Below are positions 46,308 to 55,536 of a stretch of 64,000 nt of DNA, one piece after another. The notes under the pieces are model-generated. The model had not been told where the DNA came from. It ran no database searches and saw only the letters and a list, made by a program, of their open reading frames with translations. The translations under genes and the position numbers were made by a program. Source of the stretch: Flavobacterium rhamnosiphilum (GTDB taxonomy: Bacteria; Bacteroidota; Bacteroidia; Flavobacteriales; Flavobacteriaceae); NCBI RefSeq assembly GCF_004349195.1, contig NZ_SMLG01000008.1, positions 62,001 through 126,000 of the forward strand, given 5' to 3'. Position 1 is the stretch's first letter, and each line of letters starts with the position of its first letter.

Positions 46308-47552
46308 ATGACTGATACCGTAATGACAAAAACAAAATATATTAAATTAATTCTAATTTTAGGTTCACTGACTGCGCTCGGACCCTTTTCAATTGATATG
46401 TATTTACCTGGTTTTGCAGGAATTGCTAAAGATTTGAATACTTCAGTTGCTAATGTTTCCATGACTCTTTCCAGTTATTTCATTGGAATTTCTGCTGGAC
46501 AATTGCTTTACGGACCATTATTAGACCGTTTTGGTCGAAAAAAGCCATTATTTATAGGTTTGTTAGTTTATATCTTGGCTTCATTAGGTTGTGTTTTTGT
46601 AACTGACATTGATACTTTCATCGGTTTACGATTCATTCAGGCTGTGGGCAGTTGTGCGGCAACTGTGGCTTCGGTTTCTATGGTTCGTGATTTATTTCCA
46701 GTGAAAGATATTCCTAAAGTATTTTCTTTATTGATGCTGGTTGTTGGGCTTTCGCCAATGTTAGCGCCAACTATTGGTGGTTATGTCACGGAAGATTATG
46801 GTTGGCATACTGTCTTTTTTATATTAATGTGCATTGGAATTGTCATTCTTTTAGCTGCTCAAATTGGCTTGCCAAATACGCACAAACCAGACACTTCAAT
46901 TTCATTAAAACCCAGACCTATTATTTCCAATTTTATTAAAATTGTAAAAGAACCCCAGTTTTACACGTATGCTTTTACAGGATCTGTGGCTTTCTCCGGA
47001 TTGTTTACTTATGTGGCGGCCTCTCCCATTTTATTTATGGATATTTTCAAAGTAGACGCAAAAACCTACGGTTGGATATTTGCCTTTATGTCTTTGAGTT
47101 TTATTATTTCCAGCCAGCTTAATTCGGTATTGTTAAATAGATTCAAAAGTGAGCAAATGATTTTTGGCGCTTTGATTTCGCAGACAATTATCAGTGTTTC
47201 ATTCCTCATATTGTCGATAAATAATCTTTTAGGCTTATATGAAACTATTGCTATGCTATTCTTATTCTTAGCTTGTTTGGGAATTTCTAATCCCAATACA
47301 GCTGGGCTTACCATGGCTCCTTTTGCTCGAAATGCAGGAAGTGCCTCAGCATTAATGGGCGCTATTCAATTAGGATTAGGTGCTTTAGCTTCATTTGCCG
47401 TTGGTGTTTTTGTGAAAAATTCTATTTTACCAATGGTTGTGATTATGACTGTTTCAACCACTTTGGCATTAATCATTTTAATTTTTGGAAAACGAAACAT
47501 AAAAAAAACTATTGTAACTTCTCACGATGAAGGAATTGCAATAGTTCATTAA
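46308..47552 (+). CDS. MFS drug exporter, Bcr/CflA type (DHA1)
   Basis: The 414-residue protein has twelve predicted membrane segments. The first begins KLILILGSLTALGPFSIDMYLPGF, a Bcr/CflA signature. LLYGPLLDRFGRKKPLF near 63-80 is the MFS motif between segments 2 and 3. This family exports bicyclomycin, chloramphenicol-type drugs or similar compounds by proton antiport; the substrate here is unknown. The start is set by the promoter at 46257-46286. It is convergent with NDH-2, 14 bp away. Confidence 0.9.
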   Translation: MTDTVMTKTKYIKLILILGSLTALGPFSIDMYLPGFAGIAKDLNTSVANVSMTLSSYFIGISAGQLLYGPLLDRFGRKKPLFIGLLVYILASLGCVFVTDIDTFIGLRFIQAVGSCAATVASVSMVRDLFPVKDIPKVFSLLMLVVGLSPMLAPTIGGYVTEDYGWHTVFFILMCIGIVILLAAQIGLPNTHKPDTSISLKPRPIISNFIKIVKEPQFYTYAFTGSVAFSGLFTYVAASPILFMDIFKVDAKTYGWIFAFMSLSFIISSQLNSVLLNRFKSEQMIFGALISQTIISVSFLILSINNLLGLYETIAMLFLFLACLGISNPNTAGLTMAPFARNAGSASALMGAIQLGLGALASFAVGVFVKNSILPMVVIMTVSTTLALIILIFGKRNIKKTIVTSHDEGIAIVH

Positions 47553-47565
47553 TTGTAGATTTGAT

Positions 47566-48846
47566 TTAGTATTGTTTTGGTTCTGTTTTTATTTTTTTAT
47601 CAGGTCTGATAATCATACGTAAAGATTGATCTTTTGCAAAATAAGCAATCATCCAATTGAAGAATGTTTTCACCCTATTGCGATACGTTATCAATGAAAT
47701 GAGGTGAATAAAGAGCCATATTATCCAGGCAAAAAATCCTTTGAAATGCATTTTTGGTTTTGGTAAATCAACCACAGCCTTATTTTTACCAATTATAGCC
47801 ATAGATCCTTTATCTTTATATTTAAAGGGTTTTAATGGCCTGTTTTGGTTCAGTAGCTTAAAGTTATTCGCCAAATTTATTCCTTGTTGAATCGCAACTT
47901 GTGCCACTTGCGGATGACCATTAGGGAAATCGGAATCTGTAAGTTGAATACAAGTATCGCCGATTGCAAAGATATTTTCAGTACCGTTAACTTTATTAAA
48001 AGCATCAGTTGCCATTCTTTTTCCGCGACCATAACTTTCAGTTGGAATTCCTTCGAAAACTTTTGCAGAAACTCCCGCGGCCCAAATTAAATTTTTGGTT
48101 TGTATCGTTTCACCATCAGCAAAATATACCGTGTCATCGATATAATCCACAACAGTGGTATTTAATTTCACTACAACACCTAATTTTGTCAGCGCTTCCA
48201 GTGTATCTTCCTGCGAAGCTTTACTCATTGGAGATAATACGGCATTGGCACCGTCAACCAGATAAATATTACTCGCTGTAGTACTTAATTCCGGGTATTC
48301 TTTTAGCAAAATATTTTTACGCATCTCAGCAAACATTCCCGAAACTTCAACACCTGTAGGTCCACCGCCGGCAACTACAATTGTTAATAATTTTCTGCGT
48401 TCGCGAATGTCTTTGCAAATGGCTGCTTTTTCTAAATTTTTAAGCAGTGTATTACGCATTACAATGGCATCATTGAGCGTTTTCATAGGAATCGCATTTT
48501 TCTTTACGTTTTCCATTCCAAAATAACTGGTTTCGGCACCTGTGGCAAAAACCAAGTAATCGTATTCTAATTCTCCATTGTTAAGAATGATTTTGTTTTC
48601 TGAAGGGTTTACTTTTAATAGGTTTCCCAGACGGAATTGTAGATTTTTTTTACCCGAAAAAAACTTTCTAAAAGGGTAACTGATACTTGAAGGTTCTAAA
48701 AAAGCGGTAGCAACCTGATATATTAGTGGCGGGAAGAAATTATAATTATTTTTGTCAACGAGCGTTACATTGATTCCTTTTTCATTTACTAGTTCTTTAG
48801 CAAGATTCAATCCTGCAAATCCTCCTCCTATTATTATAATTTCCAT
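47566..48846 (-). CDS. Type II NADH dehydrogenase (NDH-2)
   Basis: The 426-residue flavoprotein has an N-terminal FAD motif IIGGGFAGLNLAKEL (5-19), the NADH motif VVAGGGPTGVEVSG (about 159-172), GDTCIQLTDSDFPNGHPQVAQVAIQQG near the second FAD contact and a C-terminal hydrophobic helix (FFAWIIWLFIHLIS) as a membrane anchor. It passes electrons from NADH to quinone without pumping protons. It is transcribed alone, with the upstream helicase gene's terminator just before its start. Confidence 0.9.
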   Translation of the reverse strand: MEIIIIGGGFAGLNLAKELVNEKGINVTLVDKNNYNFFPPLIYQVATAFLEPSSISYPFRKFFSGKKNLQFRLGNLLKVNPSENKIILNNGELEYDYLVFATGAETSYFGMENVKKNAIPMKTLNDAIVMRNTLLKNLEKAAICKDIRERRKLLTIVVAGGGPTGVEVSGMFAEMRKNILLKEYPELSTTASNIYLVDGANAVLSPMSKASQEDTLEALTKLGVVVKLNTTVVDYIDDTVYFADGETIQTKNLIWAAGVSAKVFEGIPTESYGRGKRMATDAFNKVNGTENIFAIGDTCIQLTDSDFPNGHPQVAQVAIQQGINLANNFKLLNQNRPLKPFKYKDKGSMAIIGKNKAVVDLPKPKMHFKGFFAWIIWLFIHLISLITYRNRVKTFFNWMIAYFAKDQSLRMIIRPDKKIKTEPKQY

Positions 48847-48873
48847 ATCGTATTTTATAGTCTAAAATAAAAA

Positions 48874-48906
48874 AGCATCCATAAATATACACTATTTACG
48901 GATGCT
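48874..48906 (-). terminator. Intrinsic terminator of the DEAD-box helicase gene
   Basis: AGCATCCATAAATA (48874-48887) and TATTTACGGATGCT (48893-48906) pair over 14 positions with one G-U on the minus-strand RNA, followed on that strand by TTTTTTATTTT. It lies just past the stop at 48941. Confidence 0.85.
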
Positions 48907-48940
48907 GTTACAATATAAAATATTAAAAAAACTTTAAATA

Positions 48941-50278
48941 TTAGTTCTTTTTTAGTTTTTTAACGGGCTTTTCTAAAGGTTCATTTTTGTTTTGAAGCAT
49001 ATAATTAGCCAATAGTTTTTCAATTAATTCATCTTTAGTCAAATGATGAAAAACAGTTTTTATTTTTTCTTTTAATTCTGGAGCAACATCATGATTGGGT
49101 TTGGTTTTAAAAATTTGCTTGGCCCATAACAAGGTGTTATTTTCTTCGATGCTGGCAACCGTTGGTTTTTTGAACTGGGTGAATTTAATTCCTAATTCTT
49201 TTTCAAAATCAGCAATTTCCACTACTTCTTCGGGTTGTAAAACCGTCAAAGAAAGTCCCTTTGCTCCTGCTCTTGCTGTTCTTCCGCTACGATGCACGTA
49301 TGCTTCATAAACGTCCGGTAAATGATAATTAACCACGTAAGAAATTTCCTTTACGTCAATTCCTCTTGCCGCTAAATCTGTCGCTACTAATATATTAATG
49401 TATCCTTCACGGAATTGCTCCATGATTCTGTCACGAATTCCTTGAGATAAACTACCGTGTAATGCTCCTGATGAAAATCGGTTGATGGCTAAGTTTTTGG
49501 CTAATTTATTGACCGCAGCTTTCGTTTTACAAAAGATAATTCCGCGTTCTCCTTCTTTAGAATTCAGGAAATGCATCAAAACATCCAGTTTTTCAATTGG
49601 ATCCACCACAATATATTCATGGTCAATTCCTTGATTTCCTATCGTTTCCATGTTGGCACTAACTTGCACCACATTTTTATTCAAATAGTTTTGAATCAAT
49701 TGTTTTATGGTTCCAGGCATGGTTGCCGAAAACAAAAAAGTATTATGAGTTGCAGGTAATTCAGCTACAATTTCGTCTAAGCTTTCTTTTAATATAGTCA
49801 CCATTTCATCGGCTTCATCGAGCACAAGGAATTTGGTTTCTTTTAGATTTATGGCTTTGCGCTGCATCAAATCAATCAATCTTCCGGGAGTTGCCACAAC
49901 GATATGTGTTGGCAATGAAAGTCTTTCGATTTGCGGCTTGATTGGAATTCCTCCACAAGTTGCCGCAATAGAAACTTGAGGTAAATATTTTGAAAAATCT
50001 TCTAAATTTCTAAAAATCTGGTGGCCTAATTCACGCGTTGGAACCAAAATAACAGCTTGTACAACTGGCAAATTAGTGTCAATTAATTGTAAAATAGGCA
50101 ATCCAAAAGCCGCCGTTTTTCCTGTACCGGTTTTAGCAAGCCCAACCAAATCCGTAGTATTTGATAAAAGTAACGGAATTGTTTTTTGCTGAATCTCTGT
50201 GGGCACAACAATTTTCAATTCGGTAATCGCTTTTAATATGGGTGCTGAAATTCCTAAATCAGAGAATTGTTTTGGCAT
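48941..50278 (-). CDS. DEAD-box ATP-dependent RNA helicase
   Basis: The 445-residue protein has all core motifs: Q motif (TEIQQKTIP), Walker A AKTGTGKTAAFG, PTRELG, DEAD in LVLDEADEMV, SAT in FSATMPG, and HRSGRTARAG. The C-terminal tail is short (LEKPVKKLKKN). It should unwind short RNA duplexes in ribosome assembly or RNA decay. It resembles the RhlE/CshA-like group, but the exact subfamily is not clear. Confidence 0.92.
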   Translation of the reverse strand: MPKQFSDLGISAPILKAITELKIVVPTEIQQKTIPLLLSNTTDLVGLAKTGTGKTAAFGLPILQLIDTNLPVVQAVILVPTRELGHQIFRNLEDFSKYLPQVSIAATCGGIPIKPQIERLSLPTHIVVATPGRLIDLMQRKAINLKETKFLVLDEADEMVTILKESLDEIVAELPATHNTFLFSATMPGTIKQLIQNYLNKNVVQVSANMETIGNQGIDHEYIVVDPIEKLDVLMHFLNSKEGERGIIFCKTKAAVNKLAKNLAINRFSSGALHGSLSQGIRDRIMEQFREGYINILVATDLAARGIDVKEISYVVNYHLPDVYEAYVHRSGRTARAGAKGLSLTVLQPEEVVEIADFEKELGIKFTQFKKPTVASIEENNTLLWAKQIFKTKPNHDVAPELKEKIKTVFHHLTKDELIEKLLANYMLQNKNEPLEKPVKKLKKN

Positions 50279-50330
50279 TTTTTTGGATTTTATAATTTTA
50301 TAAAAAAGTTGTTTTGTAAACGTAATTTTT

Positions 50331-50414
50331 AGCCCCGATAGCAGTGAAAATCCTTTTATTTTTTCTTTAAAAATAAAAGATTGTAACGAATAGCGGGAAA
50401 TAGCTCCTAAAATT
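50331..50414. repeat. Interspersed repeat, copy 2 (AGCCCCGAT...AGCTCCTAAA)
   Basis: The element starts AGCCCCGATAGCAGTGAAAA, contains a hairpin (ATCCTTTTATTTTT with AAAAATAAAAGATT), then TGTAACGAATAGCGGG and AATAGCTCCTAAAATTA. Start, stem flanks and end match the copy at 57357-57460. It lies between the two helicase genes. Confidence 0.8.
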
Positions 50415-50445
50415 AATCGCTGATAGCAGGAACTATTACGGTTAT

Positions 50446-51990
50446 TTAATCTTCATCCGGTTCGTTCATGATTTTTTCCCGATATTTTTTCCCGGTTAAC
50501 AATACCAGTTTTAATTTGTAATCGTCAACAAGCCACTCGCGGTAATTTTTACTGCATTGACTCAAACATTTAGAATAGCGTTTGATGCGACAATCGATAT
50601 CATCATCTAACAGTTTTCCTAATATTTTAGCTTCTTGTAAAGTCTCCGAATTATCAACACACATGGCAGCATGCTGATTCAATGATTTTTCCAACACTTC
50701 TTTTGAACGCAAATTTTGTTTGATGATGAGTTTATGCTCTTCATCGACATCAAAAGTTACGACTTCCGTTTTGCTGAATTTAGCACGTACATCAGGCGGC
50801 ATGCTGTATTTGAAATACAATTCAATTTCGGTATCATCACGTAAATTTTCTAAATAAAATTCAGGTGATTTAAAGATGTGTTGCCAGTTTACCGGCTCAC
50901 TCCACAATCCAAATCGTGCTGCATTATTCCCTAAATCGATAACATTAAAAGTGTCTTTGTTAGGTAGTTTTCTGGAACCACGACCAATCATTTGATAATA
51001 TAATGTCAACGATTTTGTTGCTCTATTTAAAATTATAGTTTCTACGGTCGGTTCATCAAAACCGGTAGTAAGAATCCCAACTGATGTTAGAATGGCATCC
51101 GGCGTATGCTTGAACCAATGTAGAATATCTTTTCTTTCCTCGTTATTACTGGTGTTATCCAAGTGACGAATCGCATAACCGGCTTCTCTAAAAGTTTCAT
51201 ATACATACAAAGATGTATTGATACCATTATTGAAAATCAAGGTTTTCTTACCTAACGATTTCTCGGTATACGCATGCAATAATTTTTCCTGCATGGCCAT
51301 ATTGGTATATAAATCATCAGATGATTTCACGGTGTAATCACCATTGATACCAACTTTTAACGATGTCAAACCTACATCATAGCTATACGTGACTGCTTTT
51401 GCTAAAAATCCATTTTCAATCAACGAACTAATGGTGTCTCCTACGATTAATTCATCGTAGCTTTCATGCATTGGTAATTTAATATTCGAACTTAAAGGCG
51501 TTGCTGTTACGCCTAAAATAAAGGCATTTTTGAAAGAGCTTAATAATTTTCGGAAGGAGTTGTAATGCGCCTCATCGATGATTACCAATCCTACATTATC
51601 CAAATGTAGTTTTTCATCATTGATACGGTTTTTCAAAGTTTCTACCATGGCCACAAAACAGGAATAATCGTTTTGGTCCGGAAGTTCTTTTACTTTACTG
51701 TTGATAATTTTGTTTTTAACATCAAAACCCTTCAACATTTTTGAAGTTTGTTTACACAACTCAATTCGGTGTGTTAAAACAACTACTTTTTTATCGTGTT
51801 GTGATAAATAACGACGCACAATTTCTGAAAACACTACTGTTTTTCCACCACCAGTAGGCAATTGGTATAACAAATGGTGTTGCGGAGGTGCATTGTCTAT
51901 GCGTTCAAATATGGCGTCAATGTCGCCTTGTTGATACGCATAAAGTTCTTTTTTGTCTTCGATTTCTATTTCTAAAGTGTTTTGGGACAT
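50446..51990 (-). CDS. Superfamily II DEAD/DEAH helicase (COG1061-like)
   Basis: The 514-residue protein has Walker A QLPTGGGKTVVFS (44-56), DEAH in LVIIDEAHYNS, motif III GVTATP, a second RecA-like domain with LTTGFDEPTV, and motif VI QMIGRGSRK. This is the UvrB/SSL2-like class related to restriction-enzyme helicases. A C-terminal region of about 120 residues is helical and Lys-rich and has no recognised domain. It is followed by the interspersed repeat and the DEAD-box gene. The biological role is unknown; no nuclease domain is evident. Confidence 0.85.
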   Translation of the reverse strand: MSQNTLEIEIEDKKELYAYQQGDIDAIFERIDNAPPQHHLLYQLPTGGGKTVVFSEIVRRYLSQHDKKVVVLTHRIELCKQTSKMLKGFDVKNKIINSKVKELPDQNDYSCFVAMVETLKNRINDEKLHLDNVGLVIIDEAHYNSFRKLLSSFKNAFILGVTATPLSSNIKLPMHESYDELIVGDTISSLIENGFLAKAVTYSYDVGLTSLKVGINGDYTVKSSDDLYTNMAMQEKLLHAYTEKSLGKKTLIFNNGINTSLYVYETFREAGYAIRHLDNTSNNEERKDILHWFKHTPDAILTSVGILTTGFDEPTVETIILNRATKSLTLYYQMIGRGSRKLPNKDTFNVIDLGNNAARFGLWSEPVNWQHIFKSPEFYLENLRDDTEIELYFKYSMPPDVRAKFSKTEVVTFDVDEEHKLIIKQNLRSKEVLEKSLNQHAAMCVDNSETLQEAKILGKLLDDDIDCRIKRYSKCLSQCSKNYREWLVDDYKLKLVLLTGKKYREKIMNEPDED

Positions 51991-52096
51991 TGCTTATTAT
52001 TGGATTTTTGCAAAAATACACCTAAAAAACAGTTTAATTGTGAATTTTAATTAAAAAAAAAACGATTGATTAAATAAAATTGAATTATGCAACTAT

Positions 52097-52624
52097 TCAA
52101 TATTCAAATCGCTCCATAATGGTATGAAACTCTGGTTCGTTGTACCACTTTTGTACAATGGTTTGATTATGTATGGCTATAATTCTTGGCTTGAAATCAT
52201 TGAGTATTCCATTTGCAATCAGGAAAATTACAGCTTGCTCAAAAGAATTGAACATACTTTTAAAAAACAAGTCTTGCTTTACGATATGTTCAGAGGAGAA
52301 TGTCTGTGCAATTTCGATATTATAGAGCATTACATCGGCAATTATAAAAGGATCTACTCCCAAAAGCGTGAAATGCTTGATGTATTTTTGGGCAACGGAA
52401 CGCCTCATTTTTGGCTTGCTGCGTCTTCCTAATTTTTTCATCGGATAGTATTCATTCGAAATTTTGAGTTTGCATTCCTGCAAAAGTGTTTCTTCCTTTG
52501 GATTGAAAACAAAATTATAATAGACTTTTACGGGGCTGAATTTCTCGTACAATTCAATAATTTGTTCTTCGAGTTGCTCTTTATTAAGTTCGGCTAAATA
52601 TTTTTTTAAATCGCGTTTGCTCAT
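52097..52624 (-). CDS. DUF6155-like protein
   Basis: The 175-residue helical protein starts MSKRDLKKYLAELNKEQLEEQIIELYEKFSPVKVYYNFV compressed over residues 1-39, a pattern I recognise as DUF6155. Basic residues (GRRSKPKMRR near 68-77) suggest nucleic-acid contact but this is a guess. The ATG at 52624 is preferred to one two codons upstream. Function unknown. Confidence 0.7.
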   Translation of the reverse strand: MSKRDLKKYLAELNKEQLEEQIIELYEKFSPVKVYYNFVFNPKEETLLQECKLKISNEYYPMKKLGRRSKPKMRRSVAQKYIKHFTLLGVDPFIIADVMLYNIEIAQTFSSEHIVKQDLFFKSMFNSFEQAVIFLIANGILNDFKPRIIAIHNQTIVQKWYNEPEFHTIMERFEY

Positions 52625-52708
52625 TATCAAGGTTTAGAGTTACAAAAGTAAATTAGTTTACGATGCAATACTTCAAAAATCAATGATAATACTTAATTTT
52701 GCTTAAAA

Positions 52709-52800
52709 TCAAGGTTAGAGGTTAAAAGTTAAACGTTATAAGTTTAGAAACGAAGTAACTCTTAACCCTTGACTTTTAACTCTTAACGCTTAACTCCCAA
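52709..52800. repeat. Imperfect inverted repeat of GTTAAAAGTTAA units
   Basis: The left half (GGTTAGAGGTTAAAAGTTAA, from about 52713) and the right half (52756-52795, containing GACTTTTAACTCTTAACGC) are imperfect inverted copies. Each half is itself built of short units related to GTTAA. It lies just before the ATG at 52804. Confidence 0.6.
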
Positions 52801-52803
52801 AAC

Positions 52804-53088
52804 ATGCTTAAATTTTTCAAGGTTATCGCTTTACTCGAAGGAGTTTCTTATTTGGCTTTATTTTCGAATATGCTTTTTATAAAACCTACCAATCTCACTC
52901 TTTATAAAACATTATTATTCCCAATAGGAATGGCACACGGACTTTTGTTTGTTACCTATATTATTTTGGCTGTAATGCTAAAATTTGAGCAAAATTGGGA
53001 TTGGAAAAAATTTGGCATTATTTGTCTGGCATCAGTAGTTCCTTTTGGGACTTTTTATATAGAAAAAAAATATCTGAAAAATGTATAA
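52804..53088 (+). CDS. DUF3817 small membrane protein
   Basis: The 94-residue protein has three predicted membrane segments: the N-terminal FFKVIALLEGVSYLALFSNM, a middle GMAHGLLFVTYIILAVML and KFGIICLASVVPFGTFYIEKKYL. EGVSYL and GMAHG are typical of DUF3817. It overlaps the MscS gene by 8 bp, so the two are translated together. Function unknown; related domains are found fused to transporters. Confidence 0.8.
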   Translation: MLKFFKVIALLEGVSYLALFSNMLFIKPTNLTLYKTLLFPIGMAHGLLFVTYIILAVMLKFEQNWDWKKFGIICLASVVPFGTFYIEKKYLKNV

Positions 53089-54337
53089 ATACATAGAAAA
53101 AATATTCAATTTTCTATATCCTGTATTCAGAAAATGGGGATTGGGAAGCAGTTTTGCTTCTTATCTGAGTCTGATTATAAATATTGTTGTGCTTTGCGTA
53201 TTGGCGTATTTTATTTATGTGGTCTTTCGTCTTATTTTAGTAACGATTATGGCGGTGATCGCCCAAAAAACCAAAACTAAATTTGATGATTTATTGGTTA
53301 CCAATAAAACGGCAAAATACATTGCACATTTAATTCCGTTATTATTTATTTATAAATCAGTGCCAATAATCCTTGATAAATATGAATATTGGGAAGGCGT
53401 TTTTGGGAAGCTGGTCGGGATTTATATTGTAATGCTTGTTTTATGGATTATCCGAACTATTTTCAATGCATTACGTGATTATTTAAAGCTAAAGCCCAGA
53501 TACAGCGACAAACCTATTGACAGTTTCATTCAGGTAATCATGATTGTGCTTTGGGCTGTTGGGATTACGGTTATTATTTCCAAATTATTTGATATTGATC
53601 AAAAACAGCTCTTAACCATTTTAGGAGCTGTTTCTGCGGTGATAATCTTGATTTTCAGAGATACCATTTTAGGTTTTGTATCCAGTGTCCAAGTCTCTAT
53701 AAATGATATGGTTCGCATCGGGGACTGGATTACGATGGATAAATTTGGTGCCGATGGTGATGTGATTGAAATCAATCTGGCAACAGTGAAAGTTCGAAAT
53801 TTTGACAATACCACTACCACTATTCCAACGTACAGTTTAAGCTCCGATTCGTTTCAAAACTGGCGCGGAATGCTGAATTCAGATGGACGACGTATCAAAA
53901 GACACATTCTTATTAAAACAAGCAGCATTCGATTTTTGGAAGAAGCAGAATTAAACGACTTGAAAAAAATCCATCTGATATCGGATTATATTGACACCCG
54001 AAAACTAGAAATAGACAAATATAATTTCAGTAATAAAATTGACAAATCAATTGCTATTAACGGACGAAATTTGACAAATTTAGGTTTGTTTCGAAAGTAT
54101 ATTACGGAATACTTATTCAATTATCCCGGATTAAATAAAGAGATGCTGATGCTTTGTCGTCAATTACAATCCACTTCACACGGTGTTCCGCTTGAAGTTT
54201 ATGCCTTTTCGCATGACAAACGATTCGAGAATTACGAGTACATCATGTCAGATATATTCGATCATATAATTGCTTCAGTGCACTATTTTGATTTGGAAAT
54301 TTTTGAAACTGTTTCAGAAAATGATTTTAAAGTATAA
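53081..54337 (+). CDS. Mechanosensitive ion channel, MscS family
   Basis: The 418-residue protein has several N-terminal membrane segments (about 27-55, 79-97, 108-128, 150-170), a pore helix and beta domain: LLTILGAVSAVIILIFRDTILGFVSSVQ (near 176-203) is the MscS TM3 region and IGDWITMDKFGADGDVIEINLATVKVRNFDNT its beta domain. It should open under membrane tension and release osmolytes. It is co-transcribed with the small DUF3817 membrane protein. Confidence 0.9.
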   Translation: MYKYIEKIFNFLYPVFRKWGLGSSFASYLSLIINIVVLCVLAYFIYVVFRLILVTIMAVIAQKTKTKFDDLLVTNKTAKYIAHLIPLLFIYKSVPIILDKYEYWEGVFGKLVGIYIVMLVLWIIRTIFNALRDYLKLKPRYSDKPIDSFIQVIMIVLWAVGITVIISKLFDIDQKQLLTILGAVSAVIILIFRDTILGFVSSVQVSINDMVRIGDWITMDKFGADGDVIEINLATVKVRNFDNTTTTIPTYSLSSDSFQNWRGMLNSDGRRIKRHILIKTSSIRFLEEAELNDLKKIHLISDYIDTRKLEIDKYNFSNKIDKSIAINGRNLTNLGLFRKYITEYLFNYPGLNKEMLMLCRQLQSTSHGVPLEVYAFSHDKRFENYEYIMSDIFDHIIASVHYFDLEIFETVSENDFKV

Positions 54338-54379
54338 GAACAACTTTTTGTTTTTACTTTCTTAAAAATGCAAGAAAAA

Positions 54380-54763
54380 TTACAATCGGTCCTTTACAAA
54401 TTCTATAGCTGTTTTTCCGTGTGCTTTTGGTTTTCCTTCAGCATCTAAATTTACCATTGTAGTGTGATCTATAGTGATAATTGTTTCGCGTGTCATCATA
54501 TTTCTAGCTTCACATTTTAGCGTTAGCGAAGTATTTCCAAATTTTAAAACATCAATGCCAATTTCTATAATATCACCCTGTTTTGCTGAGCTTCTAAAGT
54601 TAATTTCTGACATGTGCTTGGTAACAATTCTGGTGTTCTCTAATTGGATAATGGTGTATAAAGCCAATTCTTCATCGATCCAAGCCAATAATTTACCTCC
54701 AAATAAAGTTCCGTTAGGGTTTAAATCTTCTGGTTTTACCCATTTTCTAGTGTGAAATCGCAT
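54380..54763 (-). CDS. Acyl-CoA thioesterase, hotdog fold (YciA-like)
   Basis: The 127-residue single hotdog protein has NPNGTLFGGKLLAWIDEELALY (about 16-37), the helix with the catalytic Asp, as in YciA/acyl-CoA thioesterases, and MTRETIITIDHTTMVNLDAEGKPKA near the end. It hydrolyses acyl-CoA thioesters. A -7-like TATTTTTG lies on the minus strand at 54782-54789. Convergent with the MscS gene. Confidence 0.88.
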   Translation of the reverse strand: MRFHTRKWVKPEDLNPNGTLFGGKLLAWIDEELALYTIIQLENTRIVTKHMSEINFRSSAKQGDIIEIGIDVLKFGNTSLTLKCEARNMMTRETIITIDHTTMVNLDAEGKPKAHGKTAIEFVKDRL

Positions 54764-54781
54764 AATTTTTCTTTATATATG

Positions 54782-54789
54782 CAAAAATA
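54782..54789 (-). promoter_or_regulatory. -7 box (TATTTTTG) of the thioesterase gene
   Basis: Minus-strand TATTTTTG matches TAnnTTTG 18 bp before the start codon; no clear -33 element. Confidence 0.35.
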
Positions 54790-54833
54790 AACTTTTCTTA
54801 TGGCTATTTTCTTTATTTTTAAAGAAAAAAAAC

Positions 54834-55238
54834 ATGAACGAGCGCGATACTTTTTTAAAAGAATTCCGTGGACAGACCATAGGCTCTGTTACCGCACAAT
54901 CTTCCTCTGACGAATCGTTTCAAAATGAAGTACTTAGGCCTATATTAAAACTACAAAACGATTTGTTTGTGGCCTCTTTTATCAATTATATTGGTAAATA
55001 CAAAGCTGATTTTTATACCCATACTGTTGAAAAAAAAATGTCGATAATAGAAAATGCAATTCAAAAAGACATCAAATTCAGGAATGCTTTAAAAGGAATG
55101 ATAATCGGGTTATTTACCTCAGATGAATATGCTGTATACATACAAAACTCTTCCAGTCTCAACAAAAGAATGATGGGTATGCTCATTGAAAGACTAAAAA
55201 GTCAAGTACAATTATTTGAAATAAATGTGAATTCATAA
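54834..55238 (+). CDS. Conserved hypothetical protein
   Basis: I do not recognise the family. The 134-residue soluble protein has no signal peptide or membrane segment. Its N-terminal half (NERDTFLKEFRGQTIGSVTA) is polar and its remainder is helical (NALKGMIIGLFTSDEYAVYI, then NKRMMGMLIERLKSQVQLFE). The reading frame is clean and divergent from the thioesterase gene. No function is evident. Confidence 0.6.
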   Translation: MNERDTFLKEFRGQTIGSVTAQSSSDESFQNEVLRPILKLQNDLFVASFINYIGKYKADFYTHTVEKKMSIIENAIQKDIKFRNALKGMIIGLFTSDEYAVYIQNSSSLNKRMMGMLIERLKSQVQLFEINVNS

Positions 55239-55536
55239 TTCTTTAAAATAATTACCTTTCAAAAGTAAAATTAAATTGATTCCTGACAGGAATAACGTAT
55301 TCACAAATAAATGGAAGTCTTTTTAATACTATTATGAGCTTTTGACAAAGAAAACGATACAATATAAATGGCTGCGTTTTGCTTATAATTTAAAAAAGGA
55401 GTGCTTATTTATGTAAATATTACAATTTCATTACTATTTAATAATCGGTATTGTTTTTTATAATAATTATTGGTTAACCTTGATTATTTATGTTTTTTGC
55501 TTAATTTTTTTCATTATAATTGTTAAAAATAAAGGC
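55239..55536 (+). other. AT-rich leader region of the esterase/ligase cluster
   Basis: No gene is seen. A perfect 15-bp palindrome ATTCCTGACAGGAAT (55279-55293) could be an operator. An in-frame ATG at 55480 would extend the esterase by 19 hydrophobic residues, but the cytoplasmic-type start at 55537 is preferred. Confidence 0.4.

Noticed and set aside
50446-51990. Superfamily II helicase as part of a restriction-modification or defence island
   Set aside because: No methylase, nuclease or specificity gene is nearby, composition matches the neighbours, and only a weak functional analogy supports it.
55480-55536. Longer, hydrophobic N-terminus of the esterase that would look like a signal peptide
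   Set aside because: The extra residues are low-complexity and precede a typical cytoplasmic-type start at 55537; gene context is cytoplasmic. Not certain.
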